A DNA stretch of 64,000 nt from Agromyces aureus (GCF_001660485.1 NZ_CP013979.1:2914001-2978000), one strand, 5' to 3'; positions 50,332 to 60,079 are shown, counted from the first letter of the stretch. A program made the numbers and translations. Notes: generated by a model not told the origin, from the sequence alone.

Positions 50332-51936
50332 TCAGGCGCTGCGGCGCCGCGCCACCGCTCCGGCCGCGACGGCGATGCCGCCGAGCAGGAGCGCGGCCAG
50401 CGCGAGCAGGCCGGGCAGCGCGAGCTCGGTGCCCGTCGAGGCGAGGCTCGGCGTGACGTCCTCGAGCTCGGTCACGTCGTGCGCAGCCACGGCGGCGACC
50501 GGAGCGGCGGCAACCGGAGCCACGGCGGGCGCCGGTTGGAGGGGCGCACCCGACGGCGAGAACAGCGGAGCACCGCCGATGTTGCCGAACGCGAAGATGA
50601 ACGTGTTCGGCGTGCCGGTCGCGGGATCGAGCGAACTCTGGCCGTACGAGTACGCCTCCGCCCCGACCGCGCCGAGCGCGGCGTTCGCCTCGGCCTCGGT
50701 CGCGGCCGCTCCGTAGAACGTCACGAACGAGTGCGAGGCCCCCGGCGCGAGCGCGCCGAACCGGAAGTCGAACAGCGCCCCGATGTCGCCCGGGCCCTGG
50801 TCGACGCCGTTGCCCTCGAAGATGATGCTCGACGGGCCCGACAGCGGGTTCGGGCTCGCGAAGCCGTCGTCGCTCGTGTAGAACAGCGCGGTCGCCGAGC
50901 CGCCCTGGATCGTGACGAACTCGCTGAAGGCGGTCGGCTCGATGTCCCAGTCCATCAGCCGCCGGTACTGCACCGTGGCGATGGTGGCCCCCGAGATGTT
51001 CTCGATGATGACGTTCACCTGGTAGAGGTTCGGCGTCGCGGGCGAGGGGATGTACTGGTGGGTCACGCGGAACACGGGCGCGCTCGCGGCGTCGCGCACC
51101 ACGACGACCGAGGTCGCCGTCGAGCCCGTGAACTCGAAGGACTCCACCTCGAGGTTCGTGCCGCCCGGGCCTTCGGTGTCGAGATCGGCTCCGCCCCAGA
51201 CCCCCGAGGCGGGATCGCCGACGCCCCAACCCTCGCACAGGCAGCCCGGCGAGGTCGAGTCGTTGCCCGTGGGCAGGTAGGCGAGCCCGGCGTCGCCGGG
51301 TCCGGCGGCCGAACCCGTCGCGTCCGAGGTGTTGAGCTCGCCGGTCGGGTTCACCGCCAGCAGGATCGTGCCGTTCGTGATGCAGACGGCCGGGTAGCAC
51401 GGGCTGCCGGGGACCGGCAGTGCGGCCACGACCGGTCCGGCGGCCGCCGCGGCGAACAGCGTGACGGTGGGCTCCTCGACCGCTTCGGCGAGGGTCTCCT
51501 CGACGGTGGTCTCGGGAGCCGCGACGACGACCTCGGGCACGCCTGCGGTCGACGAGTCTCCGGCCGGTGCGTCGGCCGGCACGTCGGCCGACGTACCTGC
51601 GGGTGCATCCGCGGGCGCCTCGGCGGGCGCTTCGACCGCGGGCGTCACTGCCGGCGGGGCCTCGATCACGGCTGCGTCGGGGGCTGCGGCCTCGGGGGCG
51701 GCCGGCTCGGGAGCTGCCGCGTCGGCCGGCTCCTCGGCGGGCGCCGGCTCGGGCACGACGATGGCCGCGGCATCCGGAGCCTCGGTGGACTCGGCCGCGG
51801 CGGCGGGCGGCGGATCCGGAACCGCGTCGTCGGCGAGCGCCGGCAGCGGGGCCAGCGCGAAGGCGAGGGCCGTCATGGTCGCGACGGCGCCGGTGACGAG
51901 CCCGAAGCGGGCTCGCGGGGACAGCTGGGTGGACAT
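50332..51936 (-). CDS. LASTG-anchored secreted surface protein
   Basis: 534 residues. A signal peptide ends near PALADDAV; an Ala/Pro/Glu-rich low-complexity stalk follows to about residue 160; a globular domain (PCYPAVCITNGTILLAVNPTGELN ... GCLCEGWGVGDPASGVWGG ... FRVTHQYIPSPATPNLYQV ... GALAPGASHSFVTFYG) fills residues 170-460. The end is LASTG (residue 498 on), a hydrophobic helix and RRRSA, a LAXTG sortase signal. The globular part resembles a repeatedly found actinobacterial exported domain, function unknown. GAGC lies just before the ATG. Confidence 0.85.
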   Translation of the reverse strand: MSTQLSPRARFGLVTGAVATMTALAFALAPLPALADDAVPDPPPAAAAESTEAPDAAAIVVPEPAPAEEPADAAAPEPAAPEAAAPDAAVIEAPPAVTPAVEAPAEAPADAPAGTSADVPADAPAGDSSTAGVPEVVVAAPETTVEETLAEAVEEPTVTLFAAAAAGPVVAALPVPGSPCYPAVCITNGTILLAVNPTGELNTSDATGSAAGPGDAGLAYLPTGNDSTSPGCLCEGWGVGDPASGVWGGADLDTEGPGGTNLEVESFEFTGSTATSVVVVRDAASAPVFRVTHQYIPSPATPNLYQVNVIIENISGATIATVQYRRLMDWDIEPTAFSEFVTIQGGSATALFYTSDDGFASPNPLSGPSSIIFEGNGVDQGPGDIGALFDFRFGALAPGASHSFVTFYGAAATEAEANAALGAVGAEAYSYGQSSLDPATGTPNTFIFAFGNIGGAPLFSPSGAPLQPAPAVAPVAAAPVAAVAAHDVTELEDVTPSLASTGTELALPGLLALAALLLGGIAVAAGAVARRRSA

Positions 51937-52097
51937 GTTCGCTCCGTTCGTGGGGCCCGTGGGGAGCGGGTCTCGGTCGTCCGGTCCGCGGGTGGATACC
52001 GGACGGTCGTCACGTTAGGAGCGGGCTCGAGGGACTTCGTCAGGGTCTCCCCTGATCGGGACGCGCCATCCGGCGCACGTTTCGCCGGACACGACGA

Positions 52098-52132
52098 AGG
52101 GCACCCGTCGGCGTCGTGCCGTCGGGTGCCCT
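52098..52132 (-). terminator. Terminator of the PadR gene
   Basis: A 10-bp stem AGGGCACCCG / CGGGTGCCCT with an additional inner stem TCGGC / GCCGT-type, downstream of the PadR stop at 52177. The remaining gap up to 51936 holds the promoter of the surface protein gene, with no other recognisable element. Confidence 0.6.
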
Positions 52133-52176
52133 CGATGACGCTCCCGGTGCGGATCGCTCCGCACCGGCGAGCCGGA

Positions 52177-52824
52177 TCACTCGGCGAGGATGAGGTAGAG
52201 CGCCTTGCGCGCCTCGTCGACCTTCGCCGCGGCGGCCGCGCGCTGCTCGTCGGTCGCTCCGTGACGGAACTGACCGGCGACGCCCATGAGCTTGCCGAGC
52301 GCCTGGAAGAGCTCGGTCGAGGACTCGCTGGGCTTGGGCACGGAGGCCCAAGCGCCGGCGATCTCGTCCTCGTGCTCGGCGATGTACGCGCGGCCTTCGT
52401 CGGTCAACTGGAACTCGGTCTTGCGGCCCTCGCCGACGGCGACGATGAGATCCTCGTCGACGAGCTGCTGCAGCGTCGGGTAGACCGAGCCGGGGCTCGG
52501 GCGCCAGGCGCCCTCGGTCTTCTCGGCGACGGCCTTGATGATGGCGTAGCCGTTGCTCGGGCTCTCGGCGAGCAGCGAGAGGATCGCTGCGCGCACGTCG
52601 CCCTTGGAGCGGCGACGGCCGCCGCGTCCGCCGAAGCCCGGGCCGAAGCCGGGGCCGCCGGGGAAGGCGGGGTCGCCCCACGCGCCCGGCCCGTGGTGCG
52701 GGCGGCCGAAGGCGGGGTCGTGGTGGAAGCGGCCCTCGCCGCGCTGGTGGTCGTGGTGGGACATCCGGTCGTGTCGACGGCCGAAGCCTCGGTGATCTGA
52801 TTCGATGAAGTGTTCGCGAGTCAT
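52177..52824 (-). CDS. PadR family transcriptional regulator with His/Gly-rich N-terminus
   Basis: 215 residues. The first 75 residues are rich in His, Gly, Phe and Pro (RHDRMSHHDHQRGEGRFHHD, FGPGFGGRGGRRR). The winged helix follows: DVRAAILSLLAESPSNGYAII, RPSPGSVYPTLQQLVDEDLI, TEFQLTDEGRAYI, then a C-terminal helix. PadR proteins repress drug-efflux or stress genes and their own gene. The His-rich tail may bind metal, which is speculation. GAAAGGA precedes the ATG. It has a classical promoter overlapped by a palindrome. Confidence 0.88.
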   Translation of the reverse strand: MTREHFIESDHRGFGRRHDRMSHHDHQRGEGRFHHDPAFGRPHHGPGAWGDPAFPGGPGFGPGFGGRGGRRRSKGDVRAAILSLLAESPSNGYAIIKAVAEKTEGAWRPSPGSVYPTLQQLVDEDLIVAVGEGRKTEFQLTDEGRAYIAEHEDEIAGAWASVPKPSESSTELFQALGKLMGVAGQFRHGATDEQRAAAAAKVDEARKALYLILAE

Positions 52825-52860
52825 GCGCACACATCCTTTCGTTCGGTTTGAAAGATGACT

Positions 52861-52912
52861 CACAGAAGTTCTGTGATGCGTCAACGATATATCGTTATTG
52901 CGTCCCTGTCAA
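52861..52912 (-). promoter_or_regulatory. PadR promoter with overlapping operator
   Basis: On the minus strand TTGACA (52907-52912) and TATCGT (52884-52889) are separated by 17 bp, the best sigma-A-type promoter in the window. The perfect 14-bp palindrome AACGATATATCGTT (52883-52896) covers the -10. A second inverted repeat CACAGAA-G-TTCTGTG (52861-52875) lies in the leader. Autorepression by PadR at the first site is likely. Confidence 0.7.
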
Positions 52913-52995
52913 CCTCGGCCGTTCCGTGGCGCCTCGTGCGACCGCACGGCGCGCTATCGTGAGCGCGTGCAGCCTCCCCTCGGACGGAACGGTCG

Positions 52996-54255
52996 ATGAG
53001 CATCGCCGTCGTGGGCGGCGGCGCCGCGGGACTGACGAGCGCCTGGTTGCTCGACGGCCACCACGACGTCACGCTCTTCGAGCGCGACAGCCGGCTCGGC
53101 GGCCACGCCGACACCCGCACGGTCGAGGTCGACGGGCAGCACATCCAGGTCGACGCGGGCTTCCAGTTCTTCTCCCCCGGCCCCGCCTACGCGACGTTCA
53201 ACCGGCTGCTCGACGCGCTCGGCGTGGCCCGCGAGTCGTATCCGGCGACCATCACCGTCGCCGACACCACGTCGGGCCGGTCGCTCGCGATGCCGCCCAT
53301 CCGCGGCGGACGCATCGCGTGGCCTTCGCTCGCCCCCGCATCGCTCGGCACGCTCCTGCGATTCCGGAGGTTCCTCACCGGCATCCCACCGTTCCTCGCT
53401 CGTCGCGACACGTCGATCACGGTCGCCGAGTACCTCGAGCAGTGCCGGCTGCCGAAGTCGTTCGCCGACGACGTGCTCGTTCCGCTCCTGCTCTCGTTCT
53501 GGTGCGTCGAACGCGACGAGTTCCTCGGGTTCGCCGCGTACAACGCCCTCTACTACCTGGGCGTCAATGCCGACGGCGGACTCCGATCGCCCGTGCAGAG
53601 CGAGATCCCCGGCGGCCTGCGGGTCTACGTCGACGCACTCGTCGCGTCGCTCGAACGCACCCGGGTGCGAACGGATGCCGCGGTCACGCGCCTCTCCCGC
53701 GCGGGCGAGGGTTTCCTCGTCGAGACGTCCGACGGCGCGCACGAGGAGTTCGATCGCGTCGTGCTCGCGTGCAACGCCCGGCTGGCCGGCGAGCTCATCG
53801 ACGGCGTCCCGGGGCTCGAGCACATGCGCGAGCACCTCGGTCGGTTCCGCACGTTCGAGACGCGCATCGCGATCCACGGCGACCGCAGGCTCATGCCGCG
53901 CGACGAGGCATCCTGGTCGGTCGTGAACGCGAGGTGGGACGGCACCCACAGCTCACTCAGCGCCTGGAACCCGCGCCGAGACGAACCCGTGTTCAAGAGC
54001 TGGATCACGCACGACGACGAGTTGCCCGAACCGCTGTTCGCGCTCGCAACCTACGAGCACGGCTGCATCACCCCCGAGTACTTCGACGCGCAGGCGACTC
54101 TGAAGGGCCTCAACGGGCAGCACGGCCTGTGGCTCGCTGGGCTGTACATGCACGATGTCGACTCGCACGAGAGCGCGATCCGGTCGGCCGTGACCGTCGC
54201 ATACGCCCTCGCGCCGGACTCACCGCGCCTGCGCGCACTGGTCCACCCGCGCTGA
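52996..54255 (+). CDS. FAD-dependent amine oxidase-like oxidoreductase
   Basis: 419 residues. The dinucleotide-binding motif SIAVVGGGAAGLTSAWLL and the second motif LGGHADT begin it; GFQFFSPGPAYATFNRLLDALG, PGGLRVYVDALVASL and a closing GLWLAGLYMHDVDSHESAI follow, matching predicted NAD/FAD-binding proteins related to amine oxidases and desaturases (COG2907-like). The substrate is unknown. ATG at 52996 has GGACGG before it; TATCGT at 52955-52960 would start a leader of about 29 nt. Divergent from the PadR gene, so the two may share control. Confidence 0.85.
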   Translation: MSIAVVGGGAAGLTSAWLLDGHHDVTLFERDSRLGGHADTRTVEVDGQHIQVDAGFQFFSPGPAYATFNRLLDALGVARESYPATITVADTTSGRSLAMPPIRGGRIAWPSLAPASLGTLLRFRRFLTGIPPFLARRDTSITVAEYLEQCRLPKSFADDVLVPLLLSFWCVERDEFLGFAAYNALYYLGVNADGGLRSPVQSEIPGGLRVYVDALVASLERTRVRTDAAVTRLSRAGEGFLVETSDGAHEEFDRVVLACNARLAGELIDGVPGLEHMREHLGRFRTFETRIAIHGDRRLMPRDEASWSVVNARWDGTHSSLSAWNPRRDEPVFKSWITHDDELPEPLFALATYEHGCITPEYFDAQATLKGLNGQHGLWLAGLYMHDVDSHESAIRSAVTVAYALAPDSPRLRALVHPR

Positions 54256-54281
54256 CGCGGACCGAGGCGACTCGCCGACCG

Positions 54282-55433
54282 CTACGGGGTCAGCACCTGC
54301 GGGCTGCCGACCGGGGCATCCGCACCCATCTCGTCGGCGATGCGGTTGGCCTCTTCGATGAGCGTCGCGACGATCTCGGACTCGGGCACGGTCTTGATGA
54401 CCTCGCCCTTGACGAAGATCTGGCCCTTGCCGTTGCCGGACGCCACGCCGAGATCGGCCTCGCGAGCCTCGCCCGGGCCGTTGACGACGCAGCCCATGAC
54501 AGCGACGCGGAGCGGCACGGTCATGCCCTCGAGTCCGTCGGTCACGTCGTTCGCGAGCTTGTAGACGTCGACCTGCGCGCGACCGCACGACGGGCACGAG
54601 ACGATCTCGAGCTTGCGCTCGCGGAGGTTCAGCGACTGCAGGATCTGCAGCCCCACCTTCACCTCCTGCGCCGGGGGCGCCGAGAGCGAGACGCGGATCG
54701 TGTCGCCGATGCCCTCGCCGAGCAGGATGCCGAACGCCGTCGCCGACTTGATCGTGCCCTGGAACTCGGGGCCGGCCTCGGTGACGCCGAGGTGCAGCGG
54801 CCAGTCACCGCGTTCGGCGAGCAGCCGGTAGGCCTTGACCATGACGATCGGGTCGTTGTGCTTGACCGAGATCTTGAAGTCGTGGAAGTCGTGCTCCTCG
54901 AAGAGCGACGCCTCCCAGACGGCCGACTCGACGAGCGCCTCGGGCGTCGCCTTGCCGTACTTCTCGAGCAGGCGCGGGTCGAGCGACCCCGCGTTCACGC
55001 CGATGCGCAGGCTCACGCCCGCGGCCTTCGCGGCCGCCGCGATCTCGCCGACCTTGTCGTCGAACTTGCGGATGTTGCCCGGGTTGACGCGCACCGCCGC
55101 GCAGCCGGCGTCGATCGCCTGGAACACGTAGTTCGGCTGGAAGTGGATGTCGGCGATGACCGGGATCTGGCTCTTCTTGGCGATGATCGGCAGCGCCTCG
55201 GCGTCGTCGCGGCTCGGCACGGCGACGCGCACGATGTCACAGCCGGACGCCGTGAGCTCGGCGATCTGCTGCAGCGTCGCGTTGATGTTCGTGGTGGGCG
55301 TGGTCGTCATCGACTGCACCGACACCTGGGCGTCGCCGCCGACGAGCACCTTGCCCACCTTGATCTGGCGGGACTTGCGTCGCGGGGCCAGGACTTCGGG
55401 GACTTTCGGCATTCCGAGATTGACTGCAGGCAC
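54282..55433 (-). CDS. ispG: 4-hydroxy-3-methylbut-2-enyl-diphosphate synthase (GcpE)
   Basis: 383 residues. [34 protein letters not shown] segments, [15 protein letters not shown], and the iron-sulfur cysteines in [11 protein letters not shown] and [12 protein letters not shown] identify it. It reduces MEcPP to HMBPP in the MEP isoprenoid pathway. GTG at 55433 follows TAGACT by 6 nt, leaderless. In mycobacteria it directly follows the site-2 protease gene; here 6.7 kb separate them. Confidence 0.96.
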   Translation of the reverse strand: MPAVNLGMPKVPEVLAPRRKSRQIKVGKVLVGGDAQVSVQSMTTTPTTNINATLQQIAELTASGCDIVRVAVPSRDDAEALPIIAKKSQIPVIADIHFQPNYVFQAIDAGCAAVRVNPGNIRKFDDKVGEIAAAAKAAGVSLRIGVNAGSLDPRLLEKYGKATPEALVESAVWEASLFEEHDFHDFKISVKHNDPIVMVKAYRLLAERGDWPLHLGVTEAGPEFQGTIKSATAFGILLGEGIGDTIRVSLSAPPAQEVKVGLQILQSLNLRERKLEIVSCPSCGRAQVDVYKLANDVTDGLEGMTVPLRVAVMGCVVNGPGEAREADLGVASGNGKGQIFVKGEVIKTVPESEIVATLIEEANRIADEMGADAPVGSPQVLTP

Positions 55434-55439
55434 GAGGCA

Positions 55440-55445
55440 AGTCTA
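55440..55445 (-). promoter_or_regulatory. Leaderless -10 element of ispG
   Basis: TAGACT on the minus strand, ending 6 nt before the GTG start; shows ispG has its own promoter despite following scoB. Confidence 0.6.
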
Positions 55446-55497
55446 GTTCCGGCCGGTGGGCACGGCGCCTCCATCGAACGGATGCCTCAGCATCCGC

Positions 55498-56139
55498 TCA
55501 GGCGGCCCTCGAGGTGTCGAGCGGCGGCTCGGTGGCGGCCACGACCTCCTCGACGCTCACCCCCGGCGCGCACTCGACGAGCACGAGTCCGTCGGGCGTC
55601 ACATCGATGACGGCGAGATCCGTGATGATCCGGTCGACGACGCCCCGGCCGGTGAGCGGCAGCGAGCACGCGTCGACGATCTTCGGCGAGGCGTCCTTCG
55701 CGACGTGCTCCATGAGCACGATCACGCGGCGGGCCCCGTGCACGAGGTCCATGGCGCCTCCCGGGCCCTTGACCATCTTGCCGGGGATCATCCAATTGGC
55801 GAGGTCGCCGCCGGCGGAGACCTGCATGGCCCCGAGGATCGCGGCGTCGATCTTGCCGCCGCGGATCATGCCGAAGCTCGTGGCGGAGTCGAAGTAGGCG
55901 GCGCCCGGCAGCACCGTCACGGTCTCCTTGCCCGCGTTGATGAGGTCGGGGTCGACTTCGGACTCGCGCGGGTACGGCCCGACGCCGAGGATCCCGTTCT
56001 CGGACTGCAGCACGACCGTCACGCCCTCGGGCACGAAGTTCGGCACGAGGGTCGGCAGGCCGATGCCGAGGTTCACGTACGAGCCGTCGGCGAGCTCTCG
56101 CGCGGCACGGGCGGCCATCTCGAACCTGGTCAGCGCCAT
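55498..56139 (-). CDS. scoB: 3-oxoacid CoA-transferase subunit B
   Basis: 213 residues. [36 protein letters not shown] with the catalytic Glu in [25 protein letters not shown] and [16 protein letters not shown] are hallmarks of the B subunit. With ScoA it exchanges CoA between succinyl-CoA and acetoacetate or similar keto acids. One base separates it from scoA. Confidence 0.93.
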   Translation of the reverse strand: MALTRFEMAARAARELADGSYVNLGIGLPTLVPNFVPEGVTVVLQSENGILGVGPYPRESEVDPDLINAGKETVTVLPGAAYFDSATSFGMIRGGKIDAAILGAMQVSAGGDLANWMIPGKMVKGPGGAMDLVHGARRVIVLMEHVAKDASPKIVDACSLPLTGRGVVDRIITDLAVIDVTPDGLVLVECAPGVSVEEVVAATEPPLDTSRAA

Positions 56140-56140
56140 G

Positions 56141-56914
56141 TCAGGCCTCCTCTCGCACGGTGCGGCGTTCGACGCGCTTCTCGACGTCGGGACCCACGAC
56201 GACGATGCGGTCGACGAAGACGCCCGGCAGGTGCACGGCATCGGGATCGAGGTCGCCCGGTTCGACCAGGTGCTCCACCTGCGCGATGCAGATGCGGCCG
56301 GCCATCGCGGCGAGCGGCGAGAAGTTGCGGGCCGACTTGTCGAACACGAGGTTGCCGTGTCGGTCGCCGCGGAGCGCGTGCACGAGCGCGAAGTCGGTGG
56401 TGATCGCCTCCTCGAGCACGAAGTCGCGGTCGCGGCCTCCGAACGAGAAGGTCTGCACGGGCTTGGCGGGGCTCGCGACCGCGATCGACCCGTCGGCGCC
56501 ATAGAGGCGCGGAAGCCCGCCCTCGGCGACCTGCGTGCCCACGCCGGTCTGGGTGAAGAACGCGGCGATGCCGCTGCCGCCGGCGCGGAGCTTCTCGGCG
56601 AGGGTGCCCTGCGGGGTCAGTTCGAGTTCGAGCTCGCCCGAGAGGTACTGCCGCTCGAACTCCTTGTTCTCGCCGACGTACGACGAGGTCATCTTGCGGA
56701 TGCGACGGGCGGCGAGGAGAACGCCGAGACCCCAGTCGTCGACCCCGCAGTTGTTGCTCACGACGCTGAGCTCGTCGACCCCGCGTGCGAGGAGCGCGTC
56801 GATCAGCACCATCGGGATGCCGCAGAGCCCGAATCCGCCCACCGCGAGGCTCGCTCCCGACGCGATGTCGGCGACTGCCTCGCCGGCTGACCCGACGACC
56901 TTGTCGAGTGTCAT
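56141..56914 (-). CDS. scoA: 3-oxoacid CoA-transferase subunit A
   Basis: 257 residues. [55 protein letters not shown] and [16 protein letters not shown] are the SCOT alpha-subunit motifs. GGGAGG precedes the ATG. Divergent from an acetyl-CoA acetyltransferase; together they would convert acetoacetate into two acetyl-CoA, or run in reverse for synthesis. Confidence 0.93.
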   Translation of the reverse strand: MTLDKVVGSAGEAVADIASGASLAVGGFGLCGIPMVLIDALLARGVDELSVVSNNCGVDDWGLGVLLAARRIRKMTSSYVGENKEFERQYLSGELELELTPQGTLAEKLRAGGSGIAAFFTQTGVGTQVAEGGLPRLYGADGSIAVASPAKPVQTFSFGGRDRDFVLEEAITTDFALVHALRGDRHGNLVFDKSARNFSPLAAMAGRICIAQVEHLVEPGDLDPDAVHLPGVFVDRIVVVGPDVEKRVERRTVREEA

Positions 56915-57038
56915 GTCACGACCTCCCTGTCGAACGCAGACGGGATCCGCACTTCGGACTCAATCCGGTGAATGATCCCTAACCGAATCGTAGGATGGAT
57001 GGAGCGCACAGCCAACCCCCGACGAAGGAGTCATCCGA
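56915..57038. promoter_or_regulatory. Divergent promoter region of scoAB and the thiolase gene
   Basis: 124 bp. TAGGAT (56991-56996, plus strand) is a -10 candidate for the thiolase gene, with a leader of about 36 nt that ends in GAAGGAG. No dedicated regulator gene is adjacent and no clear palindrome was found. Confidence 0.45.
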
Positions 57039-58223
57039 ATGCCCACCACCGATGTCGTCATCATCGCCGGAGCCCGCACGCCGTTCGGCCGCATGAGCGG
57101 CAACCTCGGCACCCGCTCCGCCGTCGAACTCGGCGCCGTCGCGGTCCGCGGCGCGCTCGCGAAGGCCGGCGTCTCCCCCGACGACGTCGACCAGGTGATC
57201 CTCGGCCAGGTGCTCCAGGCCGCCGCGGGCCAGAACCCCGCCAAGCAGACGGCCGTCGCCGCGGGCATCCCGTGGCGCGTCCCCGCGGTCACGATCAACA
57301 AGGTGTGCCTCTCGGGCCTCGCGGCCATCACCGACGCCGCACGGCTCATCCGCCTCGGCGAGGCGTCCGTCGTCGTCGCCGGAGGCCAGGAGTCCATGAC
57401 GCAGGCGCCGCTGCTGCTGCCCGGCTCCCGCAAGGGCTGGGCGTACGGCGCCGTCGAGATGCTCGACCACGCCGCGCACGACGGACTCACCGACGCCTTC
57501 GACCGCGAGTCGATGGGCGCGTCGACCGAACGCTTCAACGGGCGGTACGGCCTCACTCGCGCCGAGCAGGACGAGATCGCCGCGGCCTCCCACGTGCGGG
57601 CCGGCGCCGCCCAGGCCGACGGCCTGTTCGACGACGAGATCGTGCCGGTCGAGGTGCCGCAGCGCAAGGGCGACCCGATCGTCGTCACCGCCGACGAGGG
57701 CGTGCGCCCCGACTCCACGGCCGAGGTGCTCGGCCGCCTGCGCCCCGCGTTCGCCGAGGGCGGCACGATCACCGCGGGCAACTCGTCCCCGATCTCCGAC
57801 GGCGCGGCCGCGGTGGTCGTCGCGAGCCGCGAGTGGGCCGAGTCCCGCGGACTCCCCTGGCTCGCCCTCATCGGCGCCTCGGGTCAGGTCGCCGGCCCAG
57901 ACAACTCGCTGCACTCGCAGCCCTCGAACGCGATCGCCGCCGCCCTCGAACGCGAGGGACTCGCGGCATCCGACCTCGACCTCGTCGAGATCAACGAGGC
58001 GTTCGCCGCGGTCTCGCTGCAGTCGATCCGCGACCTCGACCTCGACGCCGCGAAGGTCAACGTGCACGGCGGCGCCATCGCGCTCGGCCACCCCATCGGC
58101 GCATCGGGCGCGCGCCTCGCCCTGCACGCGGCGCTCGAGCTCTCGCGTCGCGGCGGCGGGCGCGCGGCCGTCGCCCTGTGCGGCGGCGGCGGCCAGGGCG
58201 AGGCGCTCCTGCTCTCGCGCTGA
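57039..58223 (+). CDS. Acetyl-CoA acetyltransferase (thiolase)
   Basis: 394 residues. The nucleophilic Cys is in [66 protein letters not shown] and the second Cys in [11 protein letters not shown] complete the active site. It reversibly condenses two acetyl-CoA to acetoacetyl-CoA. GAAGGAG lies before the ATG. Probably works with scoAB in ketone-body/butanoate metabolism. Confidence 0.94.
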   Translation: MPTTDVVIIAGARTPFGRMSGNLGTRSAVELGAVAVRGALAKAGVSPDDVDQVILGQVLQAAAGQNPAKQTAVAAGIPWRVPAVTINKVCLSGLAAITDAARLIRLGEASVVVAGGQESMTQAPLLLPGSRKGWAYGAVEMLDHAAHDGLTDAFDRESMGASTERFNGRYGLTRAEQDEIAAASHVRAGAAQADGLFDDEIVPVEVPQRKGDPIVVTADEGVRPDSTAEVLGRLRPAFAEGGTITAGNSSPISDGAAAVVVASREWAESRGLPWLALIGASGQVAGPDNSLHSQPSNAIAAALEREGLAASDLDLVEINEAFAAVSLQSIRDLDLDAAKVNVHGGAIALGHPIGASGARLALHAALELSRRGGGRAAVALCGGGGQGEALLLSR

Positions 58224-58241
58224 CGCCGATCGCACGCCACC

Positions 58242-58306
58242 TCGACGGGCGGATGCCACGCGACGGCCCCGTTCGACGGGCGGATGCCGCGGCATCCGCT
58301 CGTCGA
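58242..58306 (+). terminator. Terminator and direct repeat after the thiolase gene
   Basis: TCGACGGGCGGATGCC occurs at 58242-58257 and 58273-58288. The second copy forms the left arm of a 17-bp stem (58273-58306, one G-T mismatch) centred on the perfect palindrome CGGATGCCGCGGCATCCG (58281-58298). Confidence 0.65.
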
Positions 58307-58333
58307 CGGTGCGAACCGTGCCACGATGACGGC

Positions 58334-59587
58334 ATGAGTGCGACCGTCCAGCCTCCGCTCCACCACCGCCTGCGCCGCATGGTCGGGCGAGATCCCGACG
58401 AGTCGCACCGCGCGGCCACGCCCCTCGAACTGCTCTACGACCTCACCTTCGTCGTGGCGTTCAGCCAGGCGGGCAGCCAGGCCGCGCACCTGCTCGAGAT
58501 CGGGCACTTCGGCACGGCCGCGATCGCCTTCGTCTTCGCCGTGTTCGCGATCTGCTGGGCGTGGATCAACTACTCGTGGCTCGCCTCCGCGTACGACAAC
58601 GACGGCGTCTTCGTGCGCATCGCGACGATGGTGCAGATGCTCGGCGTGCTCGTGCTGGCCCTCGGGTTGCCCGACTTCTTCCACTCGATCGACGAGGGCC
58701 AGCACGTCGACAACGCGGTCGTGATCGCCGGGTACGTCGTCATGCGGATCTCGACGATCGCGCTGTGGCTGCGCATCGCGCACGACGATCCGTCGGCGCG
58801 GCGCACGGCGCACGGCTATGCGGTCGGCCTCGGGATCATCCAGGTGGCGTGGATCGCGATGATCTTCCTCGACCCGCCGTTCGTGATGGCGCTCGGCCTG
58901 ATGTTCGTCCTCGGGGTCTGCGAGACGATCGTGCCGCCGATCGCCGAGCGACGCGGGGGCGAGACGCCGTGGCATCCGCACCACATCGCCGAGCGGTACA
59001 GCCTGCTCGTCATCATCACGCTCGGCGAGATCGTGCTCGGCACGATCCTCGCGATCTCGGCGGTCGTCCAGGAGCAGGGCTGGTCGACCGAGGCGGCCGG
59101 CGTCGCCCTCGGCGGCACGCTGCTCGTGTTCGGCCTGTGGTGGAGCTACTTCACGGTGCCGTCGGGTCGGCTGCTCGCCGCCTTCCGCTCCCGCTCGTAC
59201 GTGTGGGGATACGGCCACCTCATCGTGTTCGGGTCGCTCGCGGCCACCGGCGCCGGCCTGCACGTCGCCGCGAACGTGATCGCCGGCGACGCGCACATCG
59301 GCGACGTCGAGGCGCTGCTCACGATCGCCGTGCCGGTCGCGGTGTTCCTCGCCATGCTGTTCCTGCTCTACGCCTACCTGCTGCGACGTTCCGACCCGTT
59401 CCACCTCGTCGTCTTCGCCGGCAGCCTCGCGGTGCTCGCGGTCGCCGTGCTCGCGGTCGCCGGCGGGGCGAGCCTGCCCGCCGGAATCCTGATCGCCGCG
59501 TTCGCGCCGGTCGTCGTGGTGGTCGCGTTCGAGACGATCGGGCACCGGCACCAGGCCGAGGCCCTGCACGAGGTGCTCGCCGAGTGA
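58334..59587 (+). CDS. ltrA: Low temperature requirement protein A family membrane protein
   Basis: 417 residues and about 12 membrane helices. ATPLELLYDLTFVVAFSQAG near the N-terminus and HHIAERYSLLVIITLGEIVLG in the middle are the LtrA signatures (named from a Listeria low-temperature growth mutant; mechanism unknown). ATG at 58334 is preceded by CACGAT with a 6-nt gap, a weak leaderless-type match. Starts 110 bp after the thiolase gene beyond a strong terminator, so it is transcribed separately. Confidence 0.88.
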   Translation: MSATVQPPLHHRLRRMVGRDPDESHRAATPLELLYDLTFVVAFSQAGSQAAHLLEIGHFGTAAIAFVFAVFAICWAWINYSWLASAYDNDGVFVRIATMVQMLGVLVLALGLPDFFHSIDEGQHVDNAVVIAGYVVMRISTIALWLRIAHDDPSARRTAHGYAVGLGIIQVAWIAMIFLDPPFVMALGLMFVLGVCETIVPPIAERRGGETPWHPHHIAERYSLLVIITLGEIVLGTILAISAVVQEQGWSTEAAGVALGGTLLVFGLWWSYFTVPSGRLLAAFRSRSYVWGYGHLIVFGSLAATGAGLHVAANVIAGDAHIGDVEALLTIAVPVAVFLAMLFLLYAYLLRRSDPFHLVVFAGSLAVLAVAVLAVAGGASLPAGILIAAFAPVVVVVAFETIGHRHQAEALHEVLAE

Positions 59588-59595
59588 CCTGAGAA

Positions 59596-59631
59596 CGAGA
59601 GGGGCGGATGCCGCGGCATCCGCCCCTCTCG
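59596..59631. terminator. Bidirectional terminator, loopless 18+18 palindrome
   Basis: A perfect inverted repeat with no spacer: outer CGAGAGGGG / CCCCTCTCG and central CGGATGCCGCGGCATCCG. It lies between convergent ltrA and the SHOCT gene. Confidence 0.75.
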
Positions 59632-59676
59632 TCTGCGGCCGCTCGGTCGGGTTGGCGTGTGCGACCGCTCGCGCAG

Positions 59677-59982
59677 CTAGGCGGTCGGCCGGTTCGCGCG
59701 CAGCACCTCGAGGCGGGCGCGGTACTCGGTCTCGTCGATGTCGCCGTTCGCGAATCGCTGGCCGAGCGTCTGCTCGGCGGTGGCCGTGCGCGCCCACGGC
59801 GGCCCGTAGCCCTCGGGGCTGCCGTTGGCCCAGTACCGGCGGCGCCCGCGGCTCACGCCGAAGATGATGAGTCCGACCACGAGCAGCCAGAACAGCGGGA
59901 TGAGGAAGAAGACCCAGCCGAAGCCGGCCGCCCAGGGTCCGGCGTGGGCGGCCACGGTTGCGGTGGCGAGGGTGGTGAGCAT
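59677..59982 (-). CDS. Small SHOCT-domain membrane protein
   Basis: 101 residues. One strong membrane helix (GFGWVFFLIPLFWLLVVGLII), a basic segment with RRRYWANGSPEG, and a C-terminal SHOCT motif (LGQRFANGDIDETEYRARLEVL). SHOCT proteins are common, often oligomeric and uncharacterised. AAGGG precedes the ATG at 59982; the longer open frame from 60096 lacks support. Downstream of the two-component genes and possibly their target. Confidence 0.8.
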   Translation of the reverse strand: MLTTLATATVAAHAGPWAAGFGWVFFLIPLFWLLVVGLIIFGVSRGRRRYWANGSPEGYGPPWARTATAEQTLGQRFANGDIDETEYRARLEVLRANRPTA

Positions 59983-60079
59983 GGTGTGATCCCTTGATCG
60001 TGGCCTGCTGGTCAGGCCGTCGATCCGAGTCTCGTCATCGGGCGCGCCGCGCGAATCCGACTGCGGGAGGCACTTCGGC

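Noticed and set aside
52848..55610. 920-codon plus-strand open frame
   Set aside because: Covers both the flavoprotein gene in another frame and ispG antisense; Arg-rich composition shows it is not coding.
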